This document shows, piece by piece, positions 7,615-16,649 of a stretch of DNA of 40,734 bases. Origin of the DNA: Roseiarcus sp050015575 (GTDB lineage: Bacteria; Pseudomonadota; Alphaproteobacteria; Rhizobiales; Beijerinckiaceae); NCBI GenBank assembly GCA_050015575.1, contig JBEKBD010000041.1:1-40734 (forward strand). The letters are read 5' to 3'. The translations under genes and the position numbers were made by a program. The notes beneath the pieces were generated by a model. The model did not search any database. It saw nothing but the letters and a program-made list of their open reading frames with translations, and was not told where the DNA came from. Every line of letters starts with the position of its first letter. Positions within the stretch are counted from its first letter, which is position 1.

Positions 7615-8076
7615 ATGCAACTTGAATATTTTCAGATGATCGACCGGGTCGTGGCGTATGACGAGGCTGGCCGTTCGATCCGCTGCGAATCGACGATTCC
7701 GCAGGGCAGCCCGGTCTTCGAGGGCCATTTTCCCGGCTACCCCCTGATGCCTGGCGTGCTGCTCGTCGAGACTATGGCGCAAGCGTCCGGATTTCTGGCG
7801 CTCGGTTTGAACCGGTTTGAGAAAATGCCGTTCCTGGCCGGCGTGCGAGATGCCAAGATACGGTCATTCGCGCCGCTCGGGGCGCCGATCGAGGTGACCG
7901 CGGTTCTCGAGCATGAAGGATCGGGTTTCGTCGTGACGACCGCGCGGATTACGTCCGAGGGCAAGCGCGTATGCGACAGCGAATTGATGTTTCGCATCCT
8001 GCCGTTCCCAAGCCTGGAGTTTTCCGCCATGATGCGCCAGCAAGCCTCCCGGCTTGGGATGCAGACGAGTCCGTGA
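7615..8076 (+). CDS. fabZXL: FabZ-type 3-hydroxyacyl-ACP dehydratase of the AcpXL pathway
   Basis: A 153-residue hot-dog-fold dehydratase that removes water from 3-hydroxyacyl-ACP during chain elongation. The central FabZ motif GHFPGYPLMPGVLLVETMAQ is at residues 37-56, with catalytic His38 and Glu52. It follows acpXL by 51 bp and its stop overlaps the GTG start of the next gene (GTGA). By synteny it should work on AcpXL-bound chains rather than in housekeeping fatty acid synthesis. The name follows the Rhizobium/Sinorhizobium cluster. Confidence 0.9.
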   Translation: MQLEYFQMIDRVVAYDEAGRSIRCESTIPQGSPVFEGHFPGYPLMPGVLLVETMAQASGFLALGLNRFEKMPFLAGVRDAKIRSFAPLGAPIEVTAVLEHEGSGFVVTTARITSEGKRVCDSELMFRILPFPSLEFSAMMRQQASRLGMQTSP

Positions 8077-9296
8077 GCGCGCTGTCCGTGCATGAAGTCG
8101 TGATAACCGGCATCGGGCTTGTCTCTTCGCTCGCCGAGGGGGCGGACGCCAATTACGCGCTTCTCAGAGAGGGCGCCGCGCCGGTTTACGATCGCGGCGC
8201 GCTCGCGCCGTTTCCCTTTCATCCGCTGCCGGCGCTCGACTATGGCAAGCTGATCCCGAATCAGCGCGACCAGCGCCAGATGGAGCCCTGGCAGCGCCTT
8301 GGCGTCTATGCGGCCGGCCTCGCGCTAAAGGACGGCGGCGTGCTCGGCGACGCGGCGATCCTGCAAAAGACGCACATGATCGTCGCCGCGGACGGCGGCG
8401 AGCGCGACATCGCCGTCGACGAGGCGATCCTGACGGACGTACGCACTGCAAACGATCGCGGCGCCTATCTGAACGAACAGCTGCTCAAAAGGCTGCGGCC
8501 GACGCTGTTTCTGACGCAGCTTCCGAACCTGCTCGCTGGAAACATCTCGATCGTCCTCGGCGTCACCGGATCGTCACGCACCTTCATGGGCGGGGAACCC
8601 GCCGGGCTCGACGCCCTCGGAACCATGGTCGCGCGGATCCGCGCCGGCGCCGTCGATATCGGCCTCGTCGGCGGAGCCTTTTCGGCGGCGCGCCCGGATA
8701 GGGCGCTCCTCTATGGCTTTGGCGGATCGTTGCTCAAGGGCGAGCCCGTGGGCGTTTGGTCGCGCGCGGCGCGCGGCGGCGGGATGATCCTTGGGTCAAT
8801 CGGCGCTTTCCTCTTGCTTGAATCGCGTGACCACGCGCTCGCGCGCGGCGCCCGAATCGCCGCGGTCGTCGGACCGGCGCTTTCGGATCGCAGCAATCGC
8901 CAAGCCGGGGCCGCGGCCGGCAATGCGCGAAGGCAGTGGTCGACGATCGAAGGATCGCTCACGCCAGGTCCGGTAGGCGTCCTCTCGGGTGCGACCGGCG
9001 TCGAGCCGATTACCGCCGAGGAACGCGCGTTCCTCGCCGAAGTCGGCGCTAGGCGCGAAGTGTACGTTCGGGCGACGGGCGCCCGGATCGGACACGGTAT
9101 GGAGGCGGCCGCGCCGGCCAACGTCGGACTGGCCGCGCTGGCCTTGCGCGGGGCGGGCTATTTCCCGCCGTTCGAAGACGGAACCGTCGAACGCGAGGCC
9201 GCCGAGCCGCCATCGCAGATCGTCGTGACCAGCTTGGGCCATTGGCGCGGCGAAGGCATGGTCTTGGTTCAACGCGACGAAGGAGGCCGGCCATGA
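8073..9296 (+). CDS. fabF2XL: Ketosynthase-like protein lacking the catalytic cysteine (FabF2XL position)
   Basis: A 407-residue thiolase-fold protein of the beta-ketoacyl-ACP synthase family, beginning SVHEVVITGIGLVSSLAEG. The whole protein contains no cysteine. Where KAS enzymes have TACASGA it has VTGSSRTFMGG (about residues 164-174); ungapped alignment to the neighbour puts Ser168 at the nucleophile. The first active-site His (NAHGTSTP in the neighbour) is replaced by LSGATGVEP, while the second His region survives as IGHGMEA. It therefore looks like a non-condensing partner, comparable to chain-length factors of type II polyketide synthases. The GTG start at 8073 overlaps the fabZXL stop, and its own stop overlaps the next start (ATGA). 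A heterodimer with the next gene product is inference. Confidence 0.85.
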   Translation: MSALSVHEVVITGIGLVSSLAEGADANYALLREGAAPVYDRGALAPFPFHPLPALDYGKLIPNQRDQRQMEPWQRLGVYAAGLALKDGGVLGDAAILQKTHMIVAADGGERDIAVDEAILTDVRTANDRGAYLNEQLLKRLRPTLFLTQLPNLLAGNISIVLGVTGSSRTFMGGEPAGLDALGTMVARIRAGAVDIGLVGGAFSAARPDRALLYGFGGSLLKGEPVGVWSRAARGGGMILGSIGAFLLLESRDHALARGARIAAVVGPALSDRSNRQAGAAAGNARRQWSTIEGSLTPGPVGVLSGATGVEPITAEERAFLAEVGARREVYVRATGARIGHGMEAAAPANVGLAALALRGAGYFPPFEDGTVEREAAEPPSQIVVTSLGHWRGEGMVLVQRDEGGRP

Positions 9297-10564
9297 ACCT
9301 CGTCGACTCGCGCGGGCGCCCGACCGTTGTCGTCACCGGGATGGGCGTCGTGACCTCGCTCGGTGCCGGCAAAGCCGAAAACTGGGCGAAGCTAACTGCC
9401 GGTCAATCCGGCATCCATCACATTCGCCGTTTCTTGACGGAGGGCCTGCGGACCCAGATCGCCGGCACGGTCGACTTCGTGGCGCCGCCCGGCGCCCACC
9501 CGCCGGATCGGTCCTTTGCGCTGGCCGAGACGGCGGCGCAAGAGGCGGTTCAACAGGCGGCCGTTATGCAAGACGGCGCGTTCCCCGGGCCGTTGTTCAT
9601 CGCCGTGCCGCCGGCCGAGGCGGATTGGTCGTGCCGCGAGGAACTCGCCGCAAGTCTTCCGGCCGATGCGCCAGTCACCTATCGCGCCTTGATTGAGAAG
9701 TCCTTCGGCCGCCGAACGGACCTTCAGCGCCGCTTCCTGTTTGGCGGCGTCGCCGACCGCATCGCCGACCGTTTCGGAACGCGCGGTTCGCCAGTGTCGA
9801 TCACCACCGCCTGCGCGTCGGGCGCGACCGCGATCCAGATGGGCGTCGAGGCGATCCGCCGCGGCGAGACCGACGCGGCGCTCAGTATCGGTACGGACGG
9901 CTCGATCGACCCCGAGACCCTCATCCGCTTCTCGCTGTTGTCGGCGCTGTCGACCCGGAACGAGGCGCCCGAAAAGGCCTGCTGTCCGTTCTCGCGCGAC
10001 CGCGACGGATTCGTTATGGCCGAGGGCGGCGGCGCCCTGGTGCTCGAGAGCCTTGCCTCGGCGGCGGCGCGCGGCGCCGCGATTCTCGGCGTCGTCGCCG
10101 GCTGCGGCGAGGGGGCGGATTCTTTCCATCGCACCCGCTCCAATCCCGACGGGACCGCGATCATTGGCGCGATCCGAGGAGCGCTCGACGACGCCGGCCT
10201 CGCGCCGGACGAAATCGACTACATCAACGCTCACGGCACAAGCACTCCGGAGAACGACAAGATGGAGTCCTTTGCCTGCGCCGCCGTTTTCGGCGAGCGC
10301 ATGACCAGGCTGCCGATCTCCTCCAACAAGTCGATGATCGGCCACACGCTGACGGCGGCGGGGGCGCTCGAAGCAGTTTTCTCGCTGCTGACGATCCAGC
10401 ACGGCCTGCTGCCGCCGACGATCAATTATCTCAACCCCGATCCGTCGATACCGCTCGACGTCGTCGCCAATGTCGCGCGGCCGGCCAGGGTTCGCACGGC
10501 GATGTCGAATTCGTTCGGCTTTGGCGGCCAGAACGCCTGTCTAGTGCTTCAGGCCGCGCCCTGA
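9293..10564 (+). CDS. fabF1XL: Beta-ketoacyl-ACP synthase II type, active partner (FabF1XL position)
   Basis: A 423-residue KAS II. The nucleophile is Cys174 in TTACASGATA, and the active-site histidines are His314 (NAHGTSTP) and His351 (IGHTLTAAGA), so the triad is complete. It performs the decarboxylative condensation that extends the acyl chain with malonyl-ACP. Its ATG at 9293 overlaps the stop of the cysteine-free ketosynthase (ATGA), indicating translational coupling and supporting a 1:1 complex. In the rhizobial cluster it elongates AcpXL-bound chains to C26-C30. The gene symbol follows gene order only. Confidence 0.92.
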   Translation: MNLVDSRGRPTVVVTGMGVVTSLGAGKAENWAKLTAGQSGIHHIRRFLTEGLRTQIAGTVDFVAPPGAHPPDRSFALAETAAQEAVQQAAVMQDGAFPGPLFIAVPPAEADWSCREELAASLPADAPVTYRALIEKSFGRRTDLQRRFLFGGVADRIADRFGTRGSPVSITTACASGATAIQMGVEAIRRGETDAALSIGTDGSIDPETLIRFSLLSALSTRNEAPEKACCPFSRDRDGFVMAEGGGALVLESLASAAARGAAILGVVAGCGEGADSFHRTRSNPDGTAIIGAIRGALDDAGLAPDEIDYINAHGTSTPENDKMESFACAAVFGERMTRLPISSNKSMIGHTLTAAGALEAVFSLLTIQHGLLPPTINYLNPDPSIPLDVVANVARPARVRTAMSNSFGFGGQNACLVLQAAP

Positions 10565-10694
10565 GCGGCGGCGGCCTCGTCGCCTGTCCCGGCGCCGTCG
10601 TGACGGCGTCTTCGCGGTTGACGAAAGACAGCCGATCGCGGTAGCGCTGCGTCGGCAATTGCCGCGCCCGTCAAGCGACACGAGTGGGTTCATC

Positions 10695-11723
10695 ATGCGC
10701 GCGCTACGGCTCGCCGCCGAGCAGCAACTGGAACTTGTCGACGCCGCGGATCCAGCGCCGCCGAGAGAGGGCGACGTCGAGGTTCAGGTTCTCGCTGTCG
10801 CGATGAACCACCTCGACGTTTGGGGCTATCGCGGCATGGCTTTCGCCAAGCGTAAGTTGCCGCTGATCGTCGGCGCCGAAGCCGTCGGCGAGATCGCCGC
10901 CTTGGGGCCGGGCGTCGCCGGCCTCGCCGTCGGTCAGCGCGTGGCGATGTATGGCGCTTTGACCTGCGGCCAATGCCCGAGCTGCCGCGAAGGCCGCGAC
11001 AATCTTTGCGAGAACGTCGGCGGCGTCATGGGCTTCCACATTGACGGCTTCGCCTGCGAGCGCGTCGTTCTGCCGGCTCGGCTGGTCGTTCCGGTTCCGG
11101 ATGGCGTGTCGACGACCCACGCCGCCTGCGCCGGCGTCACGTTTTCAACGGTCGAGCATATGCTCTTCGACAATGCGCGCCTCAAACGCGGCGAGACCAT
11201 TTTGGTGCACGCTGGCGGGTCCGGGATCGGGACCGCCGCCATCACTTTGGCCAAGGCGACGGGCTGCCTCGTCATCGCCACTGTGGGCGATGACGCCAAG
11301 GGCGCGAAGGCGCGCGCGCTGGGCGCCGATCACGTCATCAACTATCGCAATGAACGCTTCGAGCACGTTGTGCGCAAGCTGACCGGCAAGCGGGGCGTCG
11401 ACGTCGTCTTCGAGCACACCGGCGCCGACACCTGGAACGGTTCGCTCTTGTCGCTGCGGCGCGGCGGTCGGCTGGTGAGCTGCGGAGCAACGTCGGGGCC
11501 GACGGCGACGATCAATCTGATGCAATTGTTCCAGCAGCAATACCGCATCATCGGTTCGTTTGGCGCCTCGATCCGCAATGTCGGCGATGGGCTGCAGAAG
11601 ATGGCGATCGGCCTCGAGCCGACGGTCGAGGCCGAGATTCCAATCGAGAAGTTCGGCGCGGGCCTCGAGCGCCTGCGCAACCGGGATGTGTTCGGCAAGC
11701 TCGTCGTGCGCATCGCCTCATGA
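10695..11723 (+). CDS. adh2XL: Zinc-type alcohol dehydrogenase/quinone reductase of the AcpXL cluster
   Basis: A 342-residue medium-chain dehydrogenase/reductase. The structural-zinc cysteine lobe CGQCPSCREGRDNLC is at about residues 93-107, and the Rossmann motif HAGGSGIGTAAITLAKA is in the second half. The start at 10695 (MRALRL) follows GAGTGGG; an in-frame GTG/ATG-like start at 10659 adds 12 residues without family support. Its stop overlaps the lpxXL start by four bases. In Rhizobium/Sinorhizobium the orthologue is needed for very-long-chain fatty acid synthesis on lipid A, probably as the enoyl- or keto-reducing step; the exact reaction cannot be read from the sequence. Confidence 0.88.
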   Translation: MRALRLAAEQQLELVDAADPAPPREGDVEVQVLAVAMNHLDVWGYRGMAFAKRKLPLIVGAEAVGEIAALGPGVAGLAVGQRVAMYGALTCGQCPSCREGRDNLCENVGGVMGFHIDGFACERVVLPARLVVPVPDGVSTTHAACAGVTFSTVEHMLFDNARLKRGETILVHAGGSGIGTAAITLAKATGCLVIATVGDDAKGAKARALGADHVINYRNERFEHVVRKLTGKRGVDVVFEHTGADTWNGSLLSLRRGGRLVSCGATSGPTATINLMQLFQQQYRIIGSFGASIRNVGDGLQKMAIGLEPTVEAEIPIEKFGAGLERLRNRDVFGKLVVRIAS

Positions 11724-12643
11724 ACCGACGGCGAATTCTCGCCCTGGCGCAAAGGGCGGCGCAGGAAGCGCAACAACTGTTCCTGGCGGCGCTCGCTTTC
11801 ATTTTCGTCGCCGTCGCCCGCTTGGTGCCGGAGCGTGCGATGGTTCGAGCCGGCGGTTTTCTCGCCCGCCATGTCGGGATGTGGATTCCGCAGCGACGCC
11901 AGATCGGTCTGCGCAATCTCGCGCTCGCCTTCCCGGAAAAGACGGAAAAGGAGAGACGCGAAATCCTAGCGCAGTCCTGGGACAACATGGGCCGGGCCGC
12001 CGTCGAGTACCTGTTCATCGACCGCATCTGGGACTTCGATCCTGCGGCGGCCAAGCCGGGGCGGATCGAGATCGCGGGCGCCCTACAGTTCGACAGGCTC
12101 GCGACGGACGATAAGCCGGCGATTATTCTGGCGGCGCATCTGGCGAACTGGGAACTGCCGATGGTGGCGGCGGCGCGGCACGGCCTCGGGGCCGTCGCCC
12201 TGTTCGTCAACCCAAGGAACCGCTGGATCGCGCGGATGGTGATGGCGCGCCGACAGTCCGCCATGGGCGAACTCGTCGCCTCTGGACCCGGAGCGCTGCA
12301 TCGTCTCGCCCGCGCCCTCGAGGTCGGGAGCCACCTCGGCCTGCTCGTCGACCAGTTTCACAACCGAGGCCCCGAGGTTACGATGTTTGGTCATTCTACC
12401 AAGGCCAACCCGATTTTTGCCCGCCTGGCCCGGCAGTTCGAGTGCCCGGTTCATATGGTGCGCGTGGTGCGGTTGCCCGGCGACCGTTTTCGCATCGAAC
12501 TGAGCGAAGAACTTGACCTGCCGCGAGACGCGAGCGGCCGGATCGACGTCGCCGCCGCCACGCAGATGGTCGCCGTCATAATCGAGGGTTGGGTCCGCGA
12601 GCATCCCGGCCAGTGGCTTTGGGTGCATCGTCGCTGGCGGTGA
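11720..12643 (+). CDS. lpxXL: Lipid A very-long-chain acyltransferase LpxXL
   Basis: A 307-residue inner-membrane acyltransferase of the LpxL/LpxM (HtrB/MsbB) family. An N-terminal hydrophobic helix spans about residues 18-37. The HX4E catalytic motif is HLANWE, with His140 and Glu145. The C-terminal signature is EHPGQWLWVHRRW. It transfers the very-long-chain hydroxy fatty acid from AcpXL to the lipid A precursor. It starts at ATGA overlapping the dehydrogenase stop and is the last gene of the six-gene cluster. No terminator hairpin is obvious downstream. Confidence 0.92.
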   Translation: MNRRRILALAQRAAQEAQQLFLAALAFIFVAVARLVPERAMVRAGGFLARHVGMWIPQRRQIGLRNLALAFPEKTEKERREILAQSWDNMGRAAVEYLFIDRIWDFDPAAAKPGRIEIAGALQFDRLATDDKPAIILAAHLANWELPMVAAARHGLGAVALFVNPRNRWIARMVMARRQSAMGELVASGPGALHRLARALEVGSHLGLLVDQFHNRGPEVTMFGHSTKANPIFARLARQFECPVHMVRVVRLPGDRFRIELSEELDLPRDASGRIDVAAATQMVAVIIEGWVREHPGQWLWVHRRWR

Positions 12644-13030
12644 AACCGCGGCAGATTTTGGTCAGACCATCCATTCTGTGCTGGCGCGCATTCATCAAGC
12701 GCCGGTGAATACGGTCATGCGCGTGTTCGACAATCGTGACGGACTCGACGCCGGCCTGGCCACCGACGGTCGCGCTGGAATACACGCACGCCACGCCCCC
12801 ATTATCATGGTGGGGCAGAGGACGCCCCGAGCGACATCGATGCGCGGAGACGGTTCTTGTCACGACCCGTCTGAGAGAAGCCGTTCTTGGGCGAGTCGAT
12901 TGGGAATCTGTCGTCTGTCACGATCGTCGGGCTCACTATCGGGGCGATATATGGCCCTGGATGACGCAAGCCGCGCTTGGCGATAAACTATTCTCATGCC
13001 GCCCGCCATTCCGCCCCGCGACGCCCGTCC
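12644..13030. other. 387-bp intergenic region without a recognisable gene
   Basis: Between lpxXL and the symporter-kinase gene. Open frames cross it on both strands, but none gives a protein I recognise and their composition (many Trp, His, Arg) is unlike the neighbours. An imperfect hairpin around 12793-12814 (GCCCCCAT against ATGGTGGGGC) lacks a U-tract. The octamer TGTCACGA occurs twice, near 12856 and 12917. It presumably holds the promoter of the kinase gene, but no clear -35/-10 pair is visible. Confidence 0.5.
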
Positions 13031-16000
13031 ATGTTGAACGGTACGACTGTCTTTGTCGCGTCGATCGGCTATGTTTGCTTTCTGTTCGCGGTGGCGTGGT
13101 GGGGCGATCACGGGGGGCGGCGGTTCGTCGTCGGCAGGCGGCGCGCGCTCGTCTATGCGCTCAGTCTGGCTGTCTACTGCACCTCGTGGACCTATTACGG
13201 TTCTGTCGGCGTCGCCTCTGCGCACGGCCTTGACTTCCTGCCGATCTATATCGGGCCGATCCTGGTCGTCGGTTTCGGCCATCGGTTGATCGCGCGCATC
13301 GCCGGCCTCGCGCGGGCGCAGAACCTGACCACGGTCGCCGATTTCGTCTCCGCGCGCTACGGCAAGTCGCAAGGCGTGGCGGCGCTCGCCGCGCTGATCG
13401 CGTTGATGGCCTCCGCTCCCTATATCGCGTTGCAGCTCAAGGCGATCGCCCAGACCATATTGATGGTCGTCGACTCGTTCGAGCACGGACGATTGACGCC
13501 GGGCGCGCCTTCGTCGGCCTTCTATCTCGCGGTGACCTTGGCGCTGGCGGCGTTCGCCATGGCCTTCGGCACGCGGCGCATCGACCCGACCGAGCATCAA
13601 AGCGGGCTGATCCTGGCCATTGCTGTCGAGTCGATCGTCAAACTGGCGGCTTTTCTCGCCGTCGGCGCCTTTGTCGTCTGGGGGCTCTTCGGCGGCTTAG
13701 GCGATTTGGCGCGCGTCGCCGAAACCGACGCGAGTATCGGCAACGCCATCCAATCGGCCCCCGATCCCGCCAACTGGCTGACCACGACGCTGCTCTCGGC
13801 TTCGGCGATCTTGCTGCTGCCGCGCCAGTTCCACGTCAGCGTCGTCGAGAACCGCGATGCGCGCGACATCGTCGCCGCGTCGTGGCTGTTCCCCGCCTAT
13901 CTCATAGCGATCAATCTGTTCGTCGCGCCGCTGGCGATTGCCGGTCTGGCGACTTTCGCCAACGGGGCGATCGACCGCGATCTGACGGTTCTCGCCCTGC
14001 CGCTCAACGCAGGCGCGCGTTTCCTGGCGCTCACGACGATGCTCGGCGGGCTCTCGGCGGCGACCGGCATGGTGGTGGTCGACAGCGTCGCGCTGGCGAT
14101 CACCGCCTCGAACGATTTGGTGATGCCGATCCTGCTGCGCCGTCGCTCCGGGCAGGCCGAGGCGGCGGCGGCTGCGGGCGAAATCGGCGCGCATGTGCTG
14201 CTGGCGCGCCGCGCGGCGATTCTCGCGGTGCTGTGCTTCGGCTTTCTCTATGCGCGCCTCGCCAACGGCGCGGCGCTCGCCACGATCGGGCTTCTCTCTT
14301 TCGCGGCGATCGCGCAAATCGCCCCGGCATTCCTGGGCGGGCTGATCTGGCGGCGCGGCACTGCGCGCGGCGCGCTCGCCGGGATGATCCTCGGCTCGTT
14401 GGTTTGGGTCTACGTGCTGTTTCTGCCTTCGCTCAACGCCGACGGCGCGTTCGCCGGTCTGCTCGCGCACGGGCCGCTGGGGATCGCCTGGCTGCGGCCG
14501 GCCGCCCTGATCGCGTTTTCGCCCTATCCGCTGGTCGGCGGCGTCGCGCTGTCGCTCGGGGTGAATGTCGCCGCCTTCGTCCTCGCGTCGCTCACGCGCA
14601 AGGCGACGCCGCTCGAACGCACGCAGGCGATCGCCTTCGTCGGCGCCGCGCCGGGCGGCAAACCGCAAGCTTTCCGCCTGTGGCGCGCCTCGGCGACGGT
14701 GGGCGAACTGGAGGCGACGGTGGCGCGCTATCTCGGTTCGGCGCGCGCGCGGCGCGCGTTCGAGGCGTTCATGGGCGAGCGCGGACACCATCTCGCCGCC
14801 GCCGACGAAGCGGACGCCCATCTCATCCGCCACGCCGAGCATATGCTTTCGCCGGCGATCGGCGCGTCGACCTCACGTCTGGTGCTGTCGCTGCTGCTGC
14901 GTCGACGCGCGATGTCAGGAAAATCGGCGCTGAAACTGATCGACGACGCAGCGGCGGCGATCCAATCGAGCCGCGATCAACTGCAACACGCGCTCGACCA
15001 TGCGCGCCAGGGCGTCACGGTGTTCGACAGCAATCTCGCCCTGACCGCCTGGAACCGCGAATTCGCCGATTTGTTCGACCTACCGCCATCGATGCTCAGG
15101 CACGGCGTCGGCCTCGACGAGATCGTACGCTTCAACGCCTCGCGCGGCGCCTATGGGCCGGGTTCGTCCGACGACTTCGTCGCCGAGCGCATCGGCAGCC
15201 TGCTCAACAACGACGAACCGTTGCGCCTGCGCCTCTATCCTTCCCAGCGCGTGATCGAAGTCCGCTCGGCGCGGCTTCCCGACGGCGGCATCGTCACCAC
15301 CTATACCGACGTGACGCAGAGCGTGCTCGCCCAAGAGGAGCTCGCCGCGGCAAACGAGCGGCTGGAGCGGCGCGTGCAGGCGCGCACCGCCGAACTCGAA
15401 CGCCTCAATCAGGAGCTGGCGCGCGCCAAGACGGAGGCGGAAGAGGCCAATCTGTCCAAGACGCGCTTCCTTGCTGCGGCGGGCCACGACATCCTCCAGC
15501 CTCTGAACGCGGCGCGGCTCTACGCGAGCACGCTGAGCGAAAGCACGGCCGAGGCCGACGCGGCGGAACGCGTCGCGCTGGCGCGCAACGTCAACGCCTC
15601 GCTCGAGGCGGTCGAGGAAATCCTGGGCGCGCTGCTCGACATTTCCCGGCTCGACGCCGGCGCGACGCGACCCGAAGTCGTCGACTTCCGCATCAACGAC
15701 ATTTTCCGTCAACTCGAAATCGAATTCGCGCCGACCGCGCGCGCGAAAGGGCTTGGGCTTCGCTTCGTCGCTTCCTCGCTCAGCGTGCGCTCCGATCGCC
15801 GGCTGATGCGGCGGCTGCTGCAAAATCTCGTGTCCAACGCGGTCAAGTATTCGCTCAAAGGGCGCGTGCTGGTCGGTTGCCGCCGCGTCGGGGGCGCGGT
15901 CAGGATCGAAGTGTGGGACACCGGGCTCGGCATTCCCGCCGACAAGCATCGCCAGGTGTTCGAGGAGTTCGAGCGCCTCGAACAAGGCGCGCGGGCGGCG

Positions 16001-16570
16001 CGCGGCCTCGGGCTCGGCCTTTCCATCGTCGAGCGGCTGGGGCGGGTTCTCGGCCACGCCGTGACGCTGCGCTCGGAGCCGGGGGTCGGCTCGGTGTTCG
16101 CGGTCGTGGCGCCGCTCGGCGCGGCGAGCCCGGCCCTCGCCGCCGAGGATTCTTCGCCGGCGCCGGCGCTCGAGGGCGAGGCGTTGAGCGGCCTCAGAGT
16201 GCTGGCGATTGACAACGAGCCGCGCGTGCTGGACGGCATGCGCGTGCTGCTCGGAAAATGGGGATGCCGCGTCGCCGTCGCGCGCTCACTCGAGGAGGCG
16301 CTCGAAGCGCTCGCGAGTCTCGACGGGACGCCCGATGCGATCGTCGCCGACTATCATTTGGATGAAGGCGATGGGTTGGCCGCCATCGCGGCGTTGCGCG
16401 AGCGCGTCGGCTTTCCCGTCGCGGCGATTCTGGCTACCGCCGACCGCAGCCAGGAGGTGCGCGAAGCGGCCGCGCGCGCCGATGTCGCGCTGCTCAACAA
16501 GCCGCTTAAGCCGGCCCCATTGCGCGCGCAATTGAGACGCTGCCTGGCGCTGCGCCCGGCGGCCGAATAG
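13031..16570 (+). CDS. Sodium/solute symporter-like hybrid sensor histidine kinase (SSS-STAC-PAS-HK-REC)
   Basis: A 1179-residue membrane sensor. Residues about 1-525 form a sodium:solute symporter-like module with many hydrophobic helices (SVGVASAHGLDFLPIYIGP near the start, FGTRRIDPTEHQSG near 180). A region about 540-635 resembles the STAC linker of CbrA-type kinases. Then come a PAS domain (about 650-765) and a coiled coil (LERRVQARTAELERLNQELA). The kinase core has His819 in AAAGHDILQPLN, an N-box LLQNLVSNAVKYS, and G-boxes WDTGLGIP and GLGLGLSIVERL. A C-terminal receiver carries Asp1107 in IVADYHLDEG. Relatives such as CbrA/CrbS couple transport or sensing of nutrients to gene control. 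The ATG at 13031 is favoured; a TTG at 12977 would add 18 residues. No response regulator gene is adjacent. Confidence 0.9.
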   Translation: MLNGTTVFVASIGYVCFLFAVAWWGDHGGRRFVVGRRRALVYALSLAVYCTSWTYYGSVGVASAHGLDFLPIYIGPILVVGFGHRLIARIAGLARAQNLTTVADFVSARYGKSQGVAALAALIALMASAPYIALQLKAIAQTILMVVDSFEHGRLTPGAPSSAFYLAVTLALAAFAMAFGTRRIDPTEHQSGLILAIAVESIVKLAAFLAVGAFVVWGLFGGLGDLARVAETDASIGNAIQSAPDPANWLTTTLLSASAILLLPRQFHVSVVENRDARDIVAASWLFPAYLIAINLFVAPLAIAGLATFANGAIDRDLTVLALPLNAGARFLALTTMLGGLSAATGMVVVDSVALAITASNDLVMPILLRRRSGQAEAAAAAGEIGAHVLLARRAAILAVLCFGFLYARLANGAALATIGLLSFAAIAQIAPAFLGGLIWRRGTARGALAGMILGSLVWVYVLFLPSLNADGAFAGLLAHGPLGIAWLRPAALIAFSPYPLVGGVALSLGVNVAAFVLASLTRKATPLERTQAIAFVGAAPGGKPQAFRLWRASATVGELEATVARYLGSARARRAFEAFMGERGHHLAAADEADAHLIRHAEHMLSPAIGASTSRLVLSLLLRRRAMSGKSALKLIDDAAAAIQSSRDQLQHALDHARQGVTVFDSNLALTAWNREFADLFDLPPSMLRHGVGLDEIVRFNASRGAYGPGSSDDFVAERIGSLLNNDEPLRLRLYPSQRVIEVRSARLPDGGIVTTYTDVTQSVLAQEELAAANERLERRVQARTAELERLNQELARAKTEAEEANLSKTRFLAAAGHDILQPLNAARLYASTLSESTAEADAAERVALARNVNASLEAVEEILGALLDISRLDAGATRPEVVDFRINDIFRQLEIEFAPTARAKGLGLRFVASSLSVRSDRRLMRRLLQNLVSNAVKYSLKGRVLVGCRRVGGAVRIEVWDTGLGIPADKHRQVFEEFERLEQGARAARGLGLGLSIVERLGRVLGHAVTLRSEPGVGSVFAVVAPLGAASPALAAEDSSPAPALEGEALSGLRVLAIDNEPRVLDGMRVLLGKWGCRVAVARSLEEALEALASLDGTPDAIVADYHLDEGDGLAAIAALRERVGFPVAAILATADRSQEVREAAARADVALLNKPLKPAPLRAQLRRCLALRPAAE

Positions 16571-16649
16571 CGGCGCGGCCGTATCCTTCGCCGCGAAATT
16601 CCCTTGCGGGTTTGCGCCGTTGCGCGTCGTAACGAAAGTCGCCCCCGCC

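Noticed and set aside
12793..12814. Hairpin GCCCCCAT/ATGGTGGGGC as a terminator for the lipid A cluster
   Set aside because: Imperfect stem with a bulge, no U-tract, and located 150 bp after the lpxXL stop.
12736..13233. A 165-codon plus-strand frame in the gap after lpxXL running into the kinase gene
   Set aside because: Composition rich in Trp, His, Cys and Arg, no recognised motif, and it overlaps the N-terminus of the symporter-kinase in another frame.
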